A DNA stretch of 64,000 nt from Ensifer sp. BR816 (GTDB taxonomy: Bacteria > Pseudomonadota > Alphaproteobacteria > Rhizobiales > Rhizobiaceae). Position 1 is the stretch's first letter. Every line of letters begins with the position of its first letter. The stretch covers positions 1 to 64,000 of the forward strand of contig NZ_KB905372.1 in assembly GCF_000378985.1 (NCBI RefSeq). The letters run 5' to 3'. The position numbers and the translations under genes were made by a program. Below, one piece after another: positions 24,862 through 33,151 of the stretch. The notes under the pieces are model-generated. The model was not told the origin of the DNA and did no database searches. It saw nothing but the letters and a program-made list of their open reading frames with translations.

Positions 24862-27150
24862 TTATTCCAGCTCAAAACGCAGCGCCGTTTCCCGCGATAG
24901 GCTTTTCGGCGCAGAGGTGACAATTTCATTGATGAGATCGAGGTCGCCGACCAGCACCACGGTCTCGATGCCGCGAGTGATGGCAGTGTAAAGCATGGTT
25001 CTGTCGAGTAGCCTGGAGCGAACGACGGGAATGATGACGCGGCGGAAGGCAGAGCCTTGCGCCTTGTGCACGCTGATCGCCCAACCGTGCGTCAGCTTTT
25101 CGAGATCAGCTACAGTGATCATGTCCTCAGCGCCGTCGTCGAACCGGACCCAGGCACCTTTCGGATGAGGCTTCTTCAGGACGCCGAGGGAGCCGTTCAT
25201 GAACCCCGAGCAGATGGGCTCTCCCGTCGCCTGGTCAGTCACTGGATTCCCCGCTGCATCAAACTGCGGGGCTTTGGAATAATCGTTCCTGAGCCAGATA
25301 ACCTTGGAGCCTACACTGAGGCCCCAGTCCTCGATCTTCGGCTGACGGACCATATATTCGGCCTCGATGGCACGGTTCAGGTCCTTCGAACCGGCAGGTC
25401 CGTTTTTCACCTGGGTGAGTATCTGCACGTCGAGATCGTGCAGTGCCGAACTCTTGCCGTTCGCAGGTGCCGGGCCACACATGGCGCGGAATGCTGCCAG
25501 CGCCTTCGTCGCGACCTCCTCCTTCGAGGCAGGAAAGAGATAAACACCCGGAGAGAGGGCGACGTTCGGATCGAACCGCCGGAGGTTCACTGGTTTGCCC
25601 TGGCGGACGGAAGAGGCCACGGCAGGAATGCCGGTGGCGTCGTCCTGCCGATGGACGACATCCAGAGTGACCGCGGGAATGCCGTCCGCCTTGACCATCG
25701 TGTGGAACGGCAAGCCCGGTCCTATCGGCGGAAGCTGTCCCGGATCGCCGATGAAGATCAGGTTGACCTCGGGCGGCAATTGCATGAGCACCCGATAGAT
25801 CGAGGGCGTGTCCAACATCGAGGCCTCGTCGAAGATGATGGTCCCACCACGAATCTTGCGGCCGGCGTCTTCAATCTCGTGCACCAGTCGGGAGAGGGTG
25901 CAGGCAGGACGGCCAGTCGCCTCGCCGATCCTCCTCACGGCGCGTCCCGCCAAGGCCACTTGCAGGTGCTCGATCCCGTCGCGGTGGCCGACCGGAAGAG
26001 TGTCGCGCAATGCTTCCAGCGCAGCGAGGATCGCCCGTATGGCGGTGGTCTTGCCTGTCCCGGCGCCTCCGCTGATAACGCAGACGCCGCAGGACGTCGC
26101 CATGAACACTGCCTCCCGCTGGGCCTCGGTCAGGCGGTAGTCGCTCTCGGCTTCGACCTCGGCAATGGCATCAATGATGCGCTTGCCGTCCGAGGCCGGG
26201 GGCTGCCGGCGGACCCTTTCCGCGATCAACCGCCTGACCTCGTCCTCGATGAACCGGCACGCCCGGGATTGCAATGTCTCAGGCGTCGGCGAGACGACCC
26301 GGCCGCTCGACAGAGCGACATCGAGGGCCTGCGCCGGGTCGCCGTTCCACGGCATCAGCAGACGACCGACCAATTGCTTTACCACCGGAGCAGGGGAGGC
26401 CATATGCCCGGAGCGGAAGCTGACAGCAAGGGCTTCCTCGACGGCCGCAGCAAGCCGCCTGTGATCGTCGAGGGCGACGCCGAGACGAAGTGCTCGAGCA
26501 TCCACATCCCGCCACGCCTCCAGAAGCGTCATGGTGTACGGATCGGCCTTGATCCGCTCGATCGCACCGAGGCCCCAGACACGCGCCGCCGCGCCGGCGA
26601 CGCGGGGCGAGACGCCATAGCGGTCGAGCCAGCGAAAGATTTCGACCTCGTCGCACAGTATGCCGAAGCCGTCGACGATGGCGACGGCGCGTTCGGCGCC
26701 GACGACGTCTGCCAGGGGTTTCAGCTCGCGATCGCGAATGCGGTCATAGATGGCTTCGCCGAACGCAGTCCAAAGCCTGTTCGCGGTCACCCAGCCGATA
26801 CCGGGAAAGCGCTTGTCTGTCGCCAAATGCCGGATGATCGCCTGGCCTTCGGTGACCAGAGGGAGCGCCACATCCGCATGAAGTTGAGGGCCAAATTCAG
26901 GGTGCGGCCGGACCCGGCCGGTCACGCGCCAGGTTTCACCAATCGCCGGATCGCGCGGCGTTCTCTTCGCTGGCGCGAGCGCGCGACGAAGCTGACCCCC
27001 GCCATCGCGCCCGATGATCACATTGTCGCCGAAGCGGCTCGTGTGGACTGAGGTAACGGCCAGCTCCCAGGAGGACTGCTCAGATCGCTCACCAAGGACC
27101 GGGACCGTCTGCCCCTCTGCGCCACCCCGTCGTTTCACGGTCCCTGCCAT
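24862..27150 (-). CDS. RecD2-like superfamily 1 DNA helicase
   Basis: A 762-residue helicase. ATG 27150 (MAGTVKRRGGAEG) is preferred to the longer reading from 27315. An OB-like N-terminus and a helix-hairpin-helix region (FPGIGWVTANRLW) precede the motor core: Walker A in SGGAGTGKTTAIRAIL, motif II in IIFDEASMLD, GDPGQLPPIGPG, and the UvrD-type C-terminal motif in ISVHKAQGSAFRRVII. It resembles RecD2/TraA-type 5'-3' helicases. It lies downstream of the five-gene recombinase module on the same strand, suggesting a role in processing or mobilising the element. Confidence 0.85.
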   Translation of the reverse strand: MAGTVKRRGGAEGQTVPVLGERSEQSSWELAVTSVHTSRFGDNVIIGRDGGGQLRRALAPAKRTPRDPAIGETWRVTGRVRPHPEFGPQLHADVALPLVTEGQAIIRHLATDKRFPGIGWVTANRLWTAFGEAIYDRIRDRELKPLADVVGAERAVAIVDGFGILCDEVEIFRWLDRYGVSPRVAGAAARVWGLGAIERIKADPYTMTLLEAWRDVDARALRLGVALDDHRRLAAAVEEALAVSFRSGHMASPAPVVKQLVGRLLMPWNGDPAQALDVALSSGRVVSPTPETLQSRACRFIEDEVRRLIAERVRRQPPASDGKRIIDAIAEVEAESDYRLTEAQREAVFMATSCGVCVISGGAGTGKTTAIRAILAALEALRDTLPVGHRDGIEHLQVALAGRAVRRIGEATGRPACTLSRLVHEIEDAGRKIRGGTIIFDEASMLDTPSIYRVLMQLPPEVNLIFIGDPGQLPPIGPGLPFHTMVKADGIPAVTLDVVHRQDDATGIPAVASSVRQGKPVNLRRFDPNVALSPGVYLFPASKEEVATKALAAFRAMCGPAPANGKSSALHDLDVQILTQVKNGPAGSKDLNRAIEAEYMVRQPKIEDWGLSVGSKVIWLRNDYSKAPQFDAAGNPVTDQATGEPICSGFMNGSLGVLKKPHPKGAWVRFDDGAEDMITVADLEKLTHGWAISVHKAQGSAFRRVIIPVVRSRLLDRTMLYTAITRGIETVVLVGDLDLINEIVTSAPKSLSRETALRFELE

Positions 27151-27289
27151 GGTGTCCGGCTCTCCGTTCACTGCGGCCACCCACGACGTTCCGTCGCGGG
27201 TCCCTGCGCCTCGTTCACTGCGATCCGGCCTCCACGGCTTTTCGGGGCCACGACGGCGCGGCTCCGAGGACCAGACTTCGAGAACCCAA

Positions 27290-27697
27290 TCACGGAAGCC
27301 TGCCAGTCTCGGCAATCACCGCGCTCAATCTTTTCAGGCGGTCGAGCTCTCGTCGAAGCGAGGCATTCTCGGCCAGCAATCGAAGGTTTTCGTCCTCGAG
27401 CGCCATCTGGGCAGCATCTGTCTTCGCCTTCTGATCCCGGACAGCTTCGGCCTGCTCCAGCCGCGACAGGCTCACCTTGCGATCCCGGTCGTCGGCGTCG
27501 CGGAGGATTTCGGCGCAACGCGGATTGGTTCGGAAGACCTGCCGGTCAAAGCCGCATTCCTTGGCGATAATGCTCTTGTTCAGATCGACACCGTATCTCG
27601 GAAGCGGCTCGTCCTTGTGCCGCTCCAGATAGTCGATCAGGGCATCGACGTGCTCCTGGGCGATTTCGACGCCGCTTTTGCCAGTGCCCCGCGCCAT
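27290..27697 (-). CDS. Small coiled-coil protein of the integration module
   Basis: A 135-residue protein; ATG 27697 overlaps the preceding stop by one base (TGATG). The N-terminal half (ALIDYLERHKDEPLPRYGVD, IAKECGFDRQVFRTNPRCA) looks like a DNA-binding or helix-turn-helix segment. The C-terminal half (EDENLRLLAENASLRREL) is a leucine-heptad coiled coil. I do not recognise a named family with certainty. Similar small proteins accompany multi-recombinase integration modules, where they may act as accessory factors for integration or excision. Confidence 0.7.
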   Translation of the reverse strand: MARGTGKSGVEIAQEHVDALIDYLERHKDEPLPRYGVDLNKSIIAKECGFDRQVFRTNPRCAEILRDADDRDRKVSLSRLEQAEAVRDQKAKTDAAQMALEDENLRLLAENASLRRELDRLKRLSAVIAETGRLP

Positions 27698-28152
27698 CAG
27701 GCGTCTCTCCGCGACGACAGGCTGATGACGCTCGCCTCGGGAAGGCTGCCCATCTTTTCTAACCGATCGATGGCAGCCTGGTATCCGTCGAAGAACCGTT
27801 TCCACGCCGGGAAGCCGCCCGTTTCGGCGACGGCCAGAATCATGGCACGATGCGACGCAATCAGCAGTTCCTTGTCAGTCTGCAACTGGTCGATATCTGC
27901 GGCCTTCATTGCTGCGAGCCTTTCCAGCTCAGCAGGGGACTTCTTGCTGGATCGCTCGACGACTGAGCGGATGGTTTTCTGCTTTTTGATCGCTGCCTCG
28001 ACCATCCCGCGACGGCTTTCAATGCGGGTGATGTCGGTCGCATGCCTGAAGACACCATCGCTGCGCCTGCACACAGCACGCACGCTGATGTCCTCGTCAT
28101 CGGCGATCATCGCCTCCAGAAGTTCCTCAAGCAGCCGGCTCTTATCAATCAT
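27697..28152 (-). CDS. Accessory protein of the integration module
   Basis: A 151-residue, mostly helical protein beginning MIDKSRLLEELLEAMIADDE. It overlaps the large recombinase by eight bases and the next gene by one, so it is translationally coupled to both. The N-terminal 60 residues may be a winged-helix-like fold (VRAVCRRSDGVFRHATDITR), and the middle is charged and probably coiled (ELERLAAMKAADIDQLQTDK). No catalytic motif is visible and no function can be assigned. Context suggests an accessory or directionality role for the recombinases. Confidence 0.7.
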   Translation of the reverse strand: MIDKSRLLEELLEAMIADDEDISVRAVCRRSDGVFRHATDITRIESRRGMVEAAIKKQKTIRSVVERSSKKSPAELERLAAMKAADIDQLQTDKELLIASHRAMILAVAETGGFPAWKRFFDGYQAAIDRLEKMGSLPEASVISLSSRRDA

Positions 28153-30502
28153 CGAGGTCCCTCAAACGCTTCATCGTGTCGATGATGGTGGTGCCAGCTT
28201 TCCGTTCGGCCGACACGGACAGATCGCTCCCGTCCGGGAATGCCTGTCCCGCGTCCGTGCCGAGCGCCTTGACGATGTTGTCGTAGTGGAGGCGAGCGTG
28301 GGTAAGCTGGTTGGCCCAGCCGACGTTGCGTTGGTTCTCGGGCAGGGCTTCCAGCTTGATAATCACCTTGGCAAACCTGTCTCGCATGCGCGCCAGGTTT
28401 TCCTGTTCGCTGATGACGTCGGTCCGCGCCAGGTGGCGACAACCGTTGAAGCACTCGAGATGCTTGGGGCAGGGGTCGCTGGTGAAGCTGTTGATACATA
28501 GGCCGTAGGGCGTGACGTGCAGCCCGTCGGCCTCGGCATTGAGATAATCGAACGCCGCCTCCTCGCCGTACTCGCGTTGGACACGGCGGAACTCCTCAAC
28601 CACAGGACCACGCGCCTTGTCAGCCAATATCAGCTTGGAGACCTGCTTCGCTTTGTCACCGAGCCTCTCCTCCGCCTCCGGGGCAAGGTCGATATCGGCG
28701 AGGTCCTCGGCAAGGCTGCGATGATCGTAGACGTGGCTCTGCTGAACGCTGCGCCGGTTGAACTTCTTGGTGATGATCGTGTCGGCGACGCCCAGACGGA
28801 ATAGCTCGGTATTCTGAAGGTGTCGCAGCGCATGCGAGGTAAGCCGAAGAGCGCGATCTTCCTTAGTCATTCCGTACCGCTCAAACAGGGATTCGCCGCC
28901 ACCCTTACCGCTGGTCGAGCCGATCAGGTCGCCCCTGTCGATGCGACCAATCGCGGAATACAGAGTGGTATCGAGGATGCCGTTGTTACGACCTTCGATC
29001 AGGTTCCTGACCGGCATGATGAACATGAGTTCGTGAGGGTAGAGCTCGGTACCGTCCGTGATTGTCGTTGGCGTCGTATCCGACAGCTTGGTCGTGCGGT
29101 TCTTCCAGATATGCTGCTCGACATCACCGACGCGAACGTGGGCCGACCGCCAGTCGGCCCGGCCGTACATAGAATTTTCCCATGGTTTTCTGACGGGGAT
29201 GTCCTTTTGCGAAGGGGCGCCCCAGAACCGTGGAAGCACGCTCTGATTACCGCTCAGTTGGTACTGCCTGATTTTATCGAGTGCCTCGATGTCATAGGAT
29301 TGTCGGTAATTCTCGACCAGGCTAACGGGGATGTCGGGGTCAGAGAAAGCGATATTGCCCGTCATCCTGACGTACATTTCCCAGGCAGGAATGAGCGCAT
29401 CTTCGGGGTATTCCGGGAAGATGCGGCCCGTTTCCGTCTGTCGTCTCAGCCTCTCACGCAGTGGGGTCGTGATCCTTTCGACATGCTCAAGTGTCTCGAT
29501 GAGGATCTCCTCGAACATCGGCGGGACATGCTGGGTATTCTCATAAAAGGACACGCCGTCAGGGCGCTCATCTTCTTCCTGCTTTTCGGCGAAGTGCCTG
29601 ATCATCAGGGAGCGTGAGAAGCCGCCGCGGTCTGCGGCCGGTCGCCCATCGGCATCCAGATATTCGCGCCATCGCTTCCAGTCCAAGGGCACGCGCACAG
29701 CTTCGCCGATCCGGAAGCCCATGATGATCTGCACCTTGAAGACGGCAAAACGGATCGCGTCGGAGAAGGAGCGCGGGGTTTCCGTGAACACGATCCGCGC
29801 TAATTCCCAGAACGCACGTTCCTCGGGCAACTTCGCCGCCGATTTCCTTTCGGTGAGCGAGCGGCGGAGGCCGTCCTTTCCGCCGTGGGCATTCTGCCGC
29901 TTTCGAAGGGTCTCGACCTGCTGCTGGGCGGACAGGGATTCGTTGGTCGGGTAAGGGATGCAAAAACGGGCCAGGGCAGGGATGTCGGCGAGCTTCTGCC
30001 GGTCGAGAATGGTTTTCACCATGGTGACGAAGTCCAGAGCAAGCTTCCCGGAATTTGCAGAACGCAAGGCTGCATTGTAGGCGAGCCGGATTTGCTCGGG
30101 GGTGATCGCCCAAGGCGAAGCGCCGTCAGCGGCAGGGGCGAGCCTCCTAATGCCGTGCGCAACCAGCATCGCACTCTGCGGCTTGGTCTTGCCGACGAGC
30201 AGCTTATGAACGAAGACCGCTTGATACAGGTCGCGCCAGTGTTGCGGCATTGCCCCAAGGGCAAGAGGCTCCTGGTTCATCCCTTGTCTGATCTCGTTGA
30301 CTTTCTGGAGTGCTACCGGATCTACCCCCAACTGCCCGAGCCAGTGAGTGGGTGGCGGCAGCATACCCACGAGTTCAGTGAGATCCCAGCGCGTGTCTTT
30401 GCTGACCTTGCCCTTTTCGTCGCAGACGAGGTCCCAGACAAGGCCGCGCGCATTCGCCAACTGCTTGGCCGTGGCGATGTATTCCGCATAGAACGGGTTC
30501 AC
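28145..30502 (-). CDS. Large tyrosine recombinase, third of island trio
   Basis: A 785-residue protein, about twice the usual integrase length. The core has Arg in IIMGFRIGEAVRVPL, ALRHLQNTELFRLG in place of the HxxR box, and Tyr in QQSHVYDHRS. A C-terminal extension has a Cys cluster (LCINSFTSDPCPKHLECFNG CRH region) that may bind zinc, then a helical segment. The ATG overlaps the second recombinase (30499-30502). It probably acts with the two upstream recombinases to insert the island. The catalytic set is less canonical than in single integrases. Confidence 0.8.
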   Translation of the reverse strand: MNPFYAEYIATAKQLANARGLVWDLVCDEKGKVSKDTRWDLTELVGMLPPPTHWLGQLGVDPVALQKVNEIRQGMNQEPLALGAMPQHWRDLYQAVFVHKLLVGKTKPQSAMLVAHGIRRLAPAADGASPWAITPEQIRLAYNAALRSANSGKLALDFVTMVKTILDRQKLADIPALARFCIPYPTNESLSAQQQVETLRKRQNAHGGKDGLRRSLTERKSAAKLPEERAFWELARIVFTETPRSFSDAIRFAVFKVQIIMGFRIGEAVRVPLDWKRWREYLDADGRPAADRGGFSRSLMIRHFAEKQEEDERPDGVSFYENTQHVPPMFEEILIETLEHVERITTPLRERLRRQTETGRIFPEYPEDALIPAWEMYVRMTGNIAFSDPDIPVSLVENYRQSYDIEALDKIRQYQLSGNQSVLPRFWGAPSQKDIPVRKPWENSMYGRADWRSAHVRVGDVEQHIWKNRTTKLSDTTPTTITDGTELYPHELMFIMPVRNLIEGRNNGILDTTLYSAIGRIDRGDLIGSTSGKGGGESLFERYGMTKEDRALRLTSHALRHLQNTELFRLGVADTIITKKFNRRSVQQSHVYDHRSLAEDLADIDLAPEAEERLGDKAKQVSKLILADKARGPVVEEFRRVQREYGEEAAFDYLNAEADGLHVTPYGLCINSFTSDPCPKHLECFNGCRHLARTDVISEQENLARMRDRFAKVIIKLEALPENQRNVGWANQLTHARLHYDNIVKALGTDAGQAFPDGSDLSVSAERKAGTTIIDTMKRLRDLDD

Positions 30503-31617
30503 GATTGCTCCTCGTCCATGCTCTCGGATTTGAGTTCCTCAACGACCCGGCGCACCGCGTCGAGGGTCGTCTTGAGCTGTGCGTAGGCGTGGGACTGCTG
30601 GTTATATCGGGAGGCGGCGGCGAACTCGGTCACCACGGGCCGCAAGCTCTCCAATACCTCCTGATGGATTTCCGGCTCGCCAAGCGGCATGAACCTCGAA
30701 CAGGTATAACACGCCAGAACCGGATTCTTGATGCAAAGGCTCTGGCCGAGATTGCAGCCGCCGATCCCGGCAATCGGGATGCCGTGTGGCACAGCGCCGA
30801 TTTGCTGATCTGACGGCAGCCCGAGAAGCATTGCCTTGTCTATGGTCTTCGTCTTGGCGATTTTGGCGAGGTTCGAATAAATCGGCGAGATCGCCAGCGC
30901 CTCGTTGATGCGCTGCGCCTGGGCGGGCGACGCGTCGAAGTAGACGTTGGCAATGCGGTCGCTGTTGTGGCCGAGGAACTCCGTAAGGCCGACATGCGAG
31001 ATGCCGCTGTCTGCGAGACGCTGTGCTGCCGTGTGCCTCAGGTCGGTTGGCGACCAGGCTTCGCCCGTCAGATCCCCGGTCAGCTCCATGATGGCGCGGC
31101 TGACCGCTAGCGGCTTGAGGCCGAAGAGCAGGCGAGGGGGCACTCCCTCGTCCGGCTGCATCGTGCCGTTCTCCCGGCGTTTCACCAATTCGTTGAACAG
31201 GGGTCCCCATTCCCGTTTGATGCGTCTGGTGACACGGATACGCTGGCTGTTGTCCTTTTGCTTGATCAGCAAAACAGCGACGTGGACCGCACCAGTCGAG
31301 AAGAGCCGCACGTCGGTAAGCTCGATGCGGGCGATCTGGCCCGGTCGGAACGCGTACTGGTACGACATGACGAGCATGCAGACGTCACGCAACGCGGTTC
31401 CATCCACCGCGTCGGGATTGGCCGCAAGCGTCGCGCACATATCATCGATGTGGTTGACGATCATGACCTGCTGGTCGAGGGGTAGGAAACAGTCGCCGGC
31501 GCGGACGACGCGGTACTTGAAATATTTCACCACGCGCGGTAATGGCGGTAGTTTGGCAGACAAGCCGCGGATCTCGTTTAGAAGTCCAATCTCCAACTTG
31601 TGACCGGGCGCGCTCAA
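30499..31617 (-). CDS. Tyrosine recombinase, second of island trio
   Basis: A 372-residue recombinase. The start is taken at a TTG at 31617 that overlaps the first gene's stop (TTGA); the open frame extends further upstream but inside that gene. Catalytic landmarks are Arg in YAFRPGQIARIEL, Lys in IKQKDNSQRIRV, TDLRHTAAQRLAD, LGHNSDRIANVYF with Tyr. A C-terminal Cys-rich segment (GGCNLGQSLCIKNP, LACYTCSRFM) could bind metal. The TTG start is a weak point; the frame itself is secure. Confidence 0.82.
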   Translation of the reverse strand: MSAPGHKLEIGLLNEIRGLSAKLPPLPRVVKYFKYRVVRAGDCFLPLDQQVMIVNHIDDMCATLAANPDAVDGTALRDVCMLVMSYQYAFRPGQIARIELTDVRLFSTGAVHVAVLLIKQKDNSQRIRVTRRIKREWGPLFNELVKRRENGTMQPDEGVPPRLLFGLKPLAVSRAIMELTGDLTGEAWSPTDLRHTAAQRLADSGISHVGLTEFLGHNSDRIANVYFDASPAQAQRINEALAISPIYSNLAKIAKTKTIDKAMLLGLPSDQQIGAVPHGIPIAGIGGCNLGQSLCIKNPVLACYTCSRFMPLGEPEIHQEVLESLRPVVTEFAAASRYNQQSHAYAQLKTTLDAVRRVVEELKSESMDEEQS

Positions 31618-32825
31618 TGATCTCGCTCCGGATTGATGCTCCTCAAGGCCTCCACGAACGTGCCGAACTTCTCGTCCCAGACCTCGGCAAGGCTGGTCTC
31701 GTAGTACGCCTTGGCGTAGAGGCGCGGCATGTTGGATTCCTTTGACCACCCGAAGTATATCCGGAGCTTCTCCTGCGCCATTTCAACATCAACGCCGGCC
31801 TCCTGATAACGCCTCATGCGGATGGCCGCCGCGGTATGGCGAAGATCATGGCAGGTAACGCCTTGAAGACCCTGTTTCTGCAAGGATTTTCTGGCGTCAC
31901 CGGACAACGCTGTTGTGACGGTCGCGAAGATTTCGTTTAACGATCGCAGGGCCAGCGGTTTAGCCTTCTGCGAGATGAGCAGTTGGGGATAATTGGCCTG
32001 TCCGCGATAGTTCACTCTATATATGTGCTCCAACTCAATGATCTCCTGCGGGAGCGGGAGCTGGCGTCGGGACTGCTCTGTCTTCAAACCTGGCCGTTCG
32101 TAGCGGGGATCTCCGTCATCTGTATCTTCGATGTCCAGCCAGTGAACGGATTTTCCCACCACAGGATCGAAGTCTTGCTTGAATGAATTGGTGTGCAGAA
32201 GTGCCACCTCGCCACGACGCAAACCGAGGCGCAACAGCAGCAGGAAGATCAGCAAATTCCGCCAGCGTAGCGCCCCCGTCTTGAATGGATTGCGCGAGGA
32301 TTCCGGATTGAAGATGTCGTACAAATCCTCGACCACAATCGGAGGAAGTGCCCGGACCTGCGACACTGACGTCTGGGGATTGGGCGCGAGCTGCCGATAC
32401 AGCGTGTCGAGCCTGAGAAGCTTGGCCTCCATTTCGGAAGCGCGAGCGCCAGATGCATCGCCGGCAATGCGCAGCATATCGGTCACGAAGCTGACGGCAG
32501 ACTTCCAGGTAGAGGTCTTATCGACTCCAGCGACGGCGGCCTCGTTGCGGAGCTGTGCGAGGAAGCCCATCAGGCAGTTTTCGAGCGCATTGGCATCGGC
32601 GTTGGCGATCAGGCGTTCGAGGCAGTCGCTGCCACGCTGGCGCCCAACCGACTCGTAAAGCTGGTCCAAAGCGGCAAGATGCCTGCGGCGTGTCGACGGC
32701 CGCAAGGACGTCTTCAGCACATCGCTCCAGATCGTGGCCCAGAAGCGCGGAAAGCCGGAAGCACTGACGCAGACCAATCCGGTCATGGTCTTTGGAAGTG
32801 AAGAAGAAACGAGATTGACTGGCAT
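31614..32825 (-). CDS. Tyrosine recombinase, first of island trio
   Basis: A recombinase of about 403 residues from ATG 32825 (MPVNLVSSSLPKTMTGLVCV); a GTG at 32861 would add 12 residues. Catalytic landmarks are Arg in LGLRRGEVALLHTN, Lys in GLKTEQSRRQLPL, CHDLRHTAAAIRM, and FGWSKESNMPRLYAKAY with the Tyr; a Trp replaces the usual second His, which the fold tolerates. It is the first gene of the five-gene operon. A dyad about 150 bases upstream may be its control or core site. Confidence 0.83.
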   Translation of the reverse strand: MPVNLVSSSLPKTMTGLVCVSASGFPRFWATIWSDVLKTSLRPSTRRRHLAALDQLYESVGRQRGSDCLERLIANADANALENCLMGFLAQLRNEAAVAGVDKTSTWKSAVSFVTDMLRIAGDASGARASEMEAKLLRLDTLYRQLAPNPQTSVSQVRALPPIVVEDLYDIFNPESSRNPFKTGALRWRNLLIFLLLLRLGLRRGEVALLHTNSFKQDFDPVVGKSVHWLDIEDTDDGDPRYERPGLKTEQSRRQLPLPQEIIELEHIYRVNYRGQANYPQLLISQKAKPLALRSLNEIFATVTTALSGDARKSLQKQGLQGVTCHDLRHTAAAIRMRRYQEAGVDVEMAQEKLRIYFGWSKESNMPRLYAKAYYETSLAEVWDEKFGTFVEALRSINPERDH

Positions 32826-32861
32826 TGGCGAATCGCACTCAATGGCGAGCGCGCCTTTCAC

Positions 32862-33151
32862 GTTTTCAACGGGAAACGCAACAATCCAAACTGCTCATTA
32901 TCGGAATGTGCCACACCGGCATGACGGCTGTTTGAACGCCAAAAAGCAACAGGAGCCAAACCGCCTGGTTGTTCCATAAGCTATCTTATGCGATATGTTA
33001 TAACGTTACGGTAAATGGTCACTCATTTAATGGTCGAACTATGCCGGTTTCCTGCATCGGATAACTGCATAACGCCGAAATCCGTCCGTCGGTACCAGAT
33101 ATTCTGCTGCGTCGCAGCAAGGCGTTAGGAGCCTGGAAAGACAAGAAAGCA
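32862..33151. other. AT-rich divergent gap
   Basis: Divergent intergenic region between the recombinase operon (- strand) and the MFS gene (+ strand). It contains the CATAAG/CTTATG dyad and the AT-rich stretch GATATGTTATAACGTTACGG at about 32992-33011. Promoters for both sides should lie here. The base composition contrasts with the surroundings. Confidence 0.4.
32975..32990. promoter_or_regulatory. Inverted repeat upstream of the recombinase operon
   Basis: CATAAG, CTAT, CTTATG form a perfect 6-bp dyad with a 4-base centre in an AT-rich stretch of an otherwise GC-rich region, between the first recombinase and the MFS gene. It could be a recombinase core-type site or an operator. No second copy was found on the far side of the module. 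Confidence 0.35.

Noticed and set aside
25057..27051. 664-codon + strand frame antisense to the helicase
   Set aside because: High GC content produces long antisense frames. The - strand frame shows clear helicase motifs, the + strand none.
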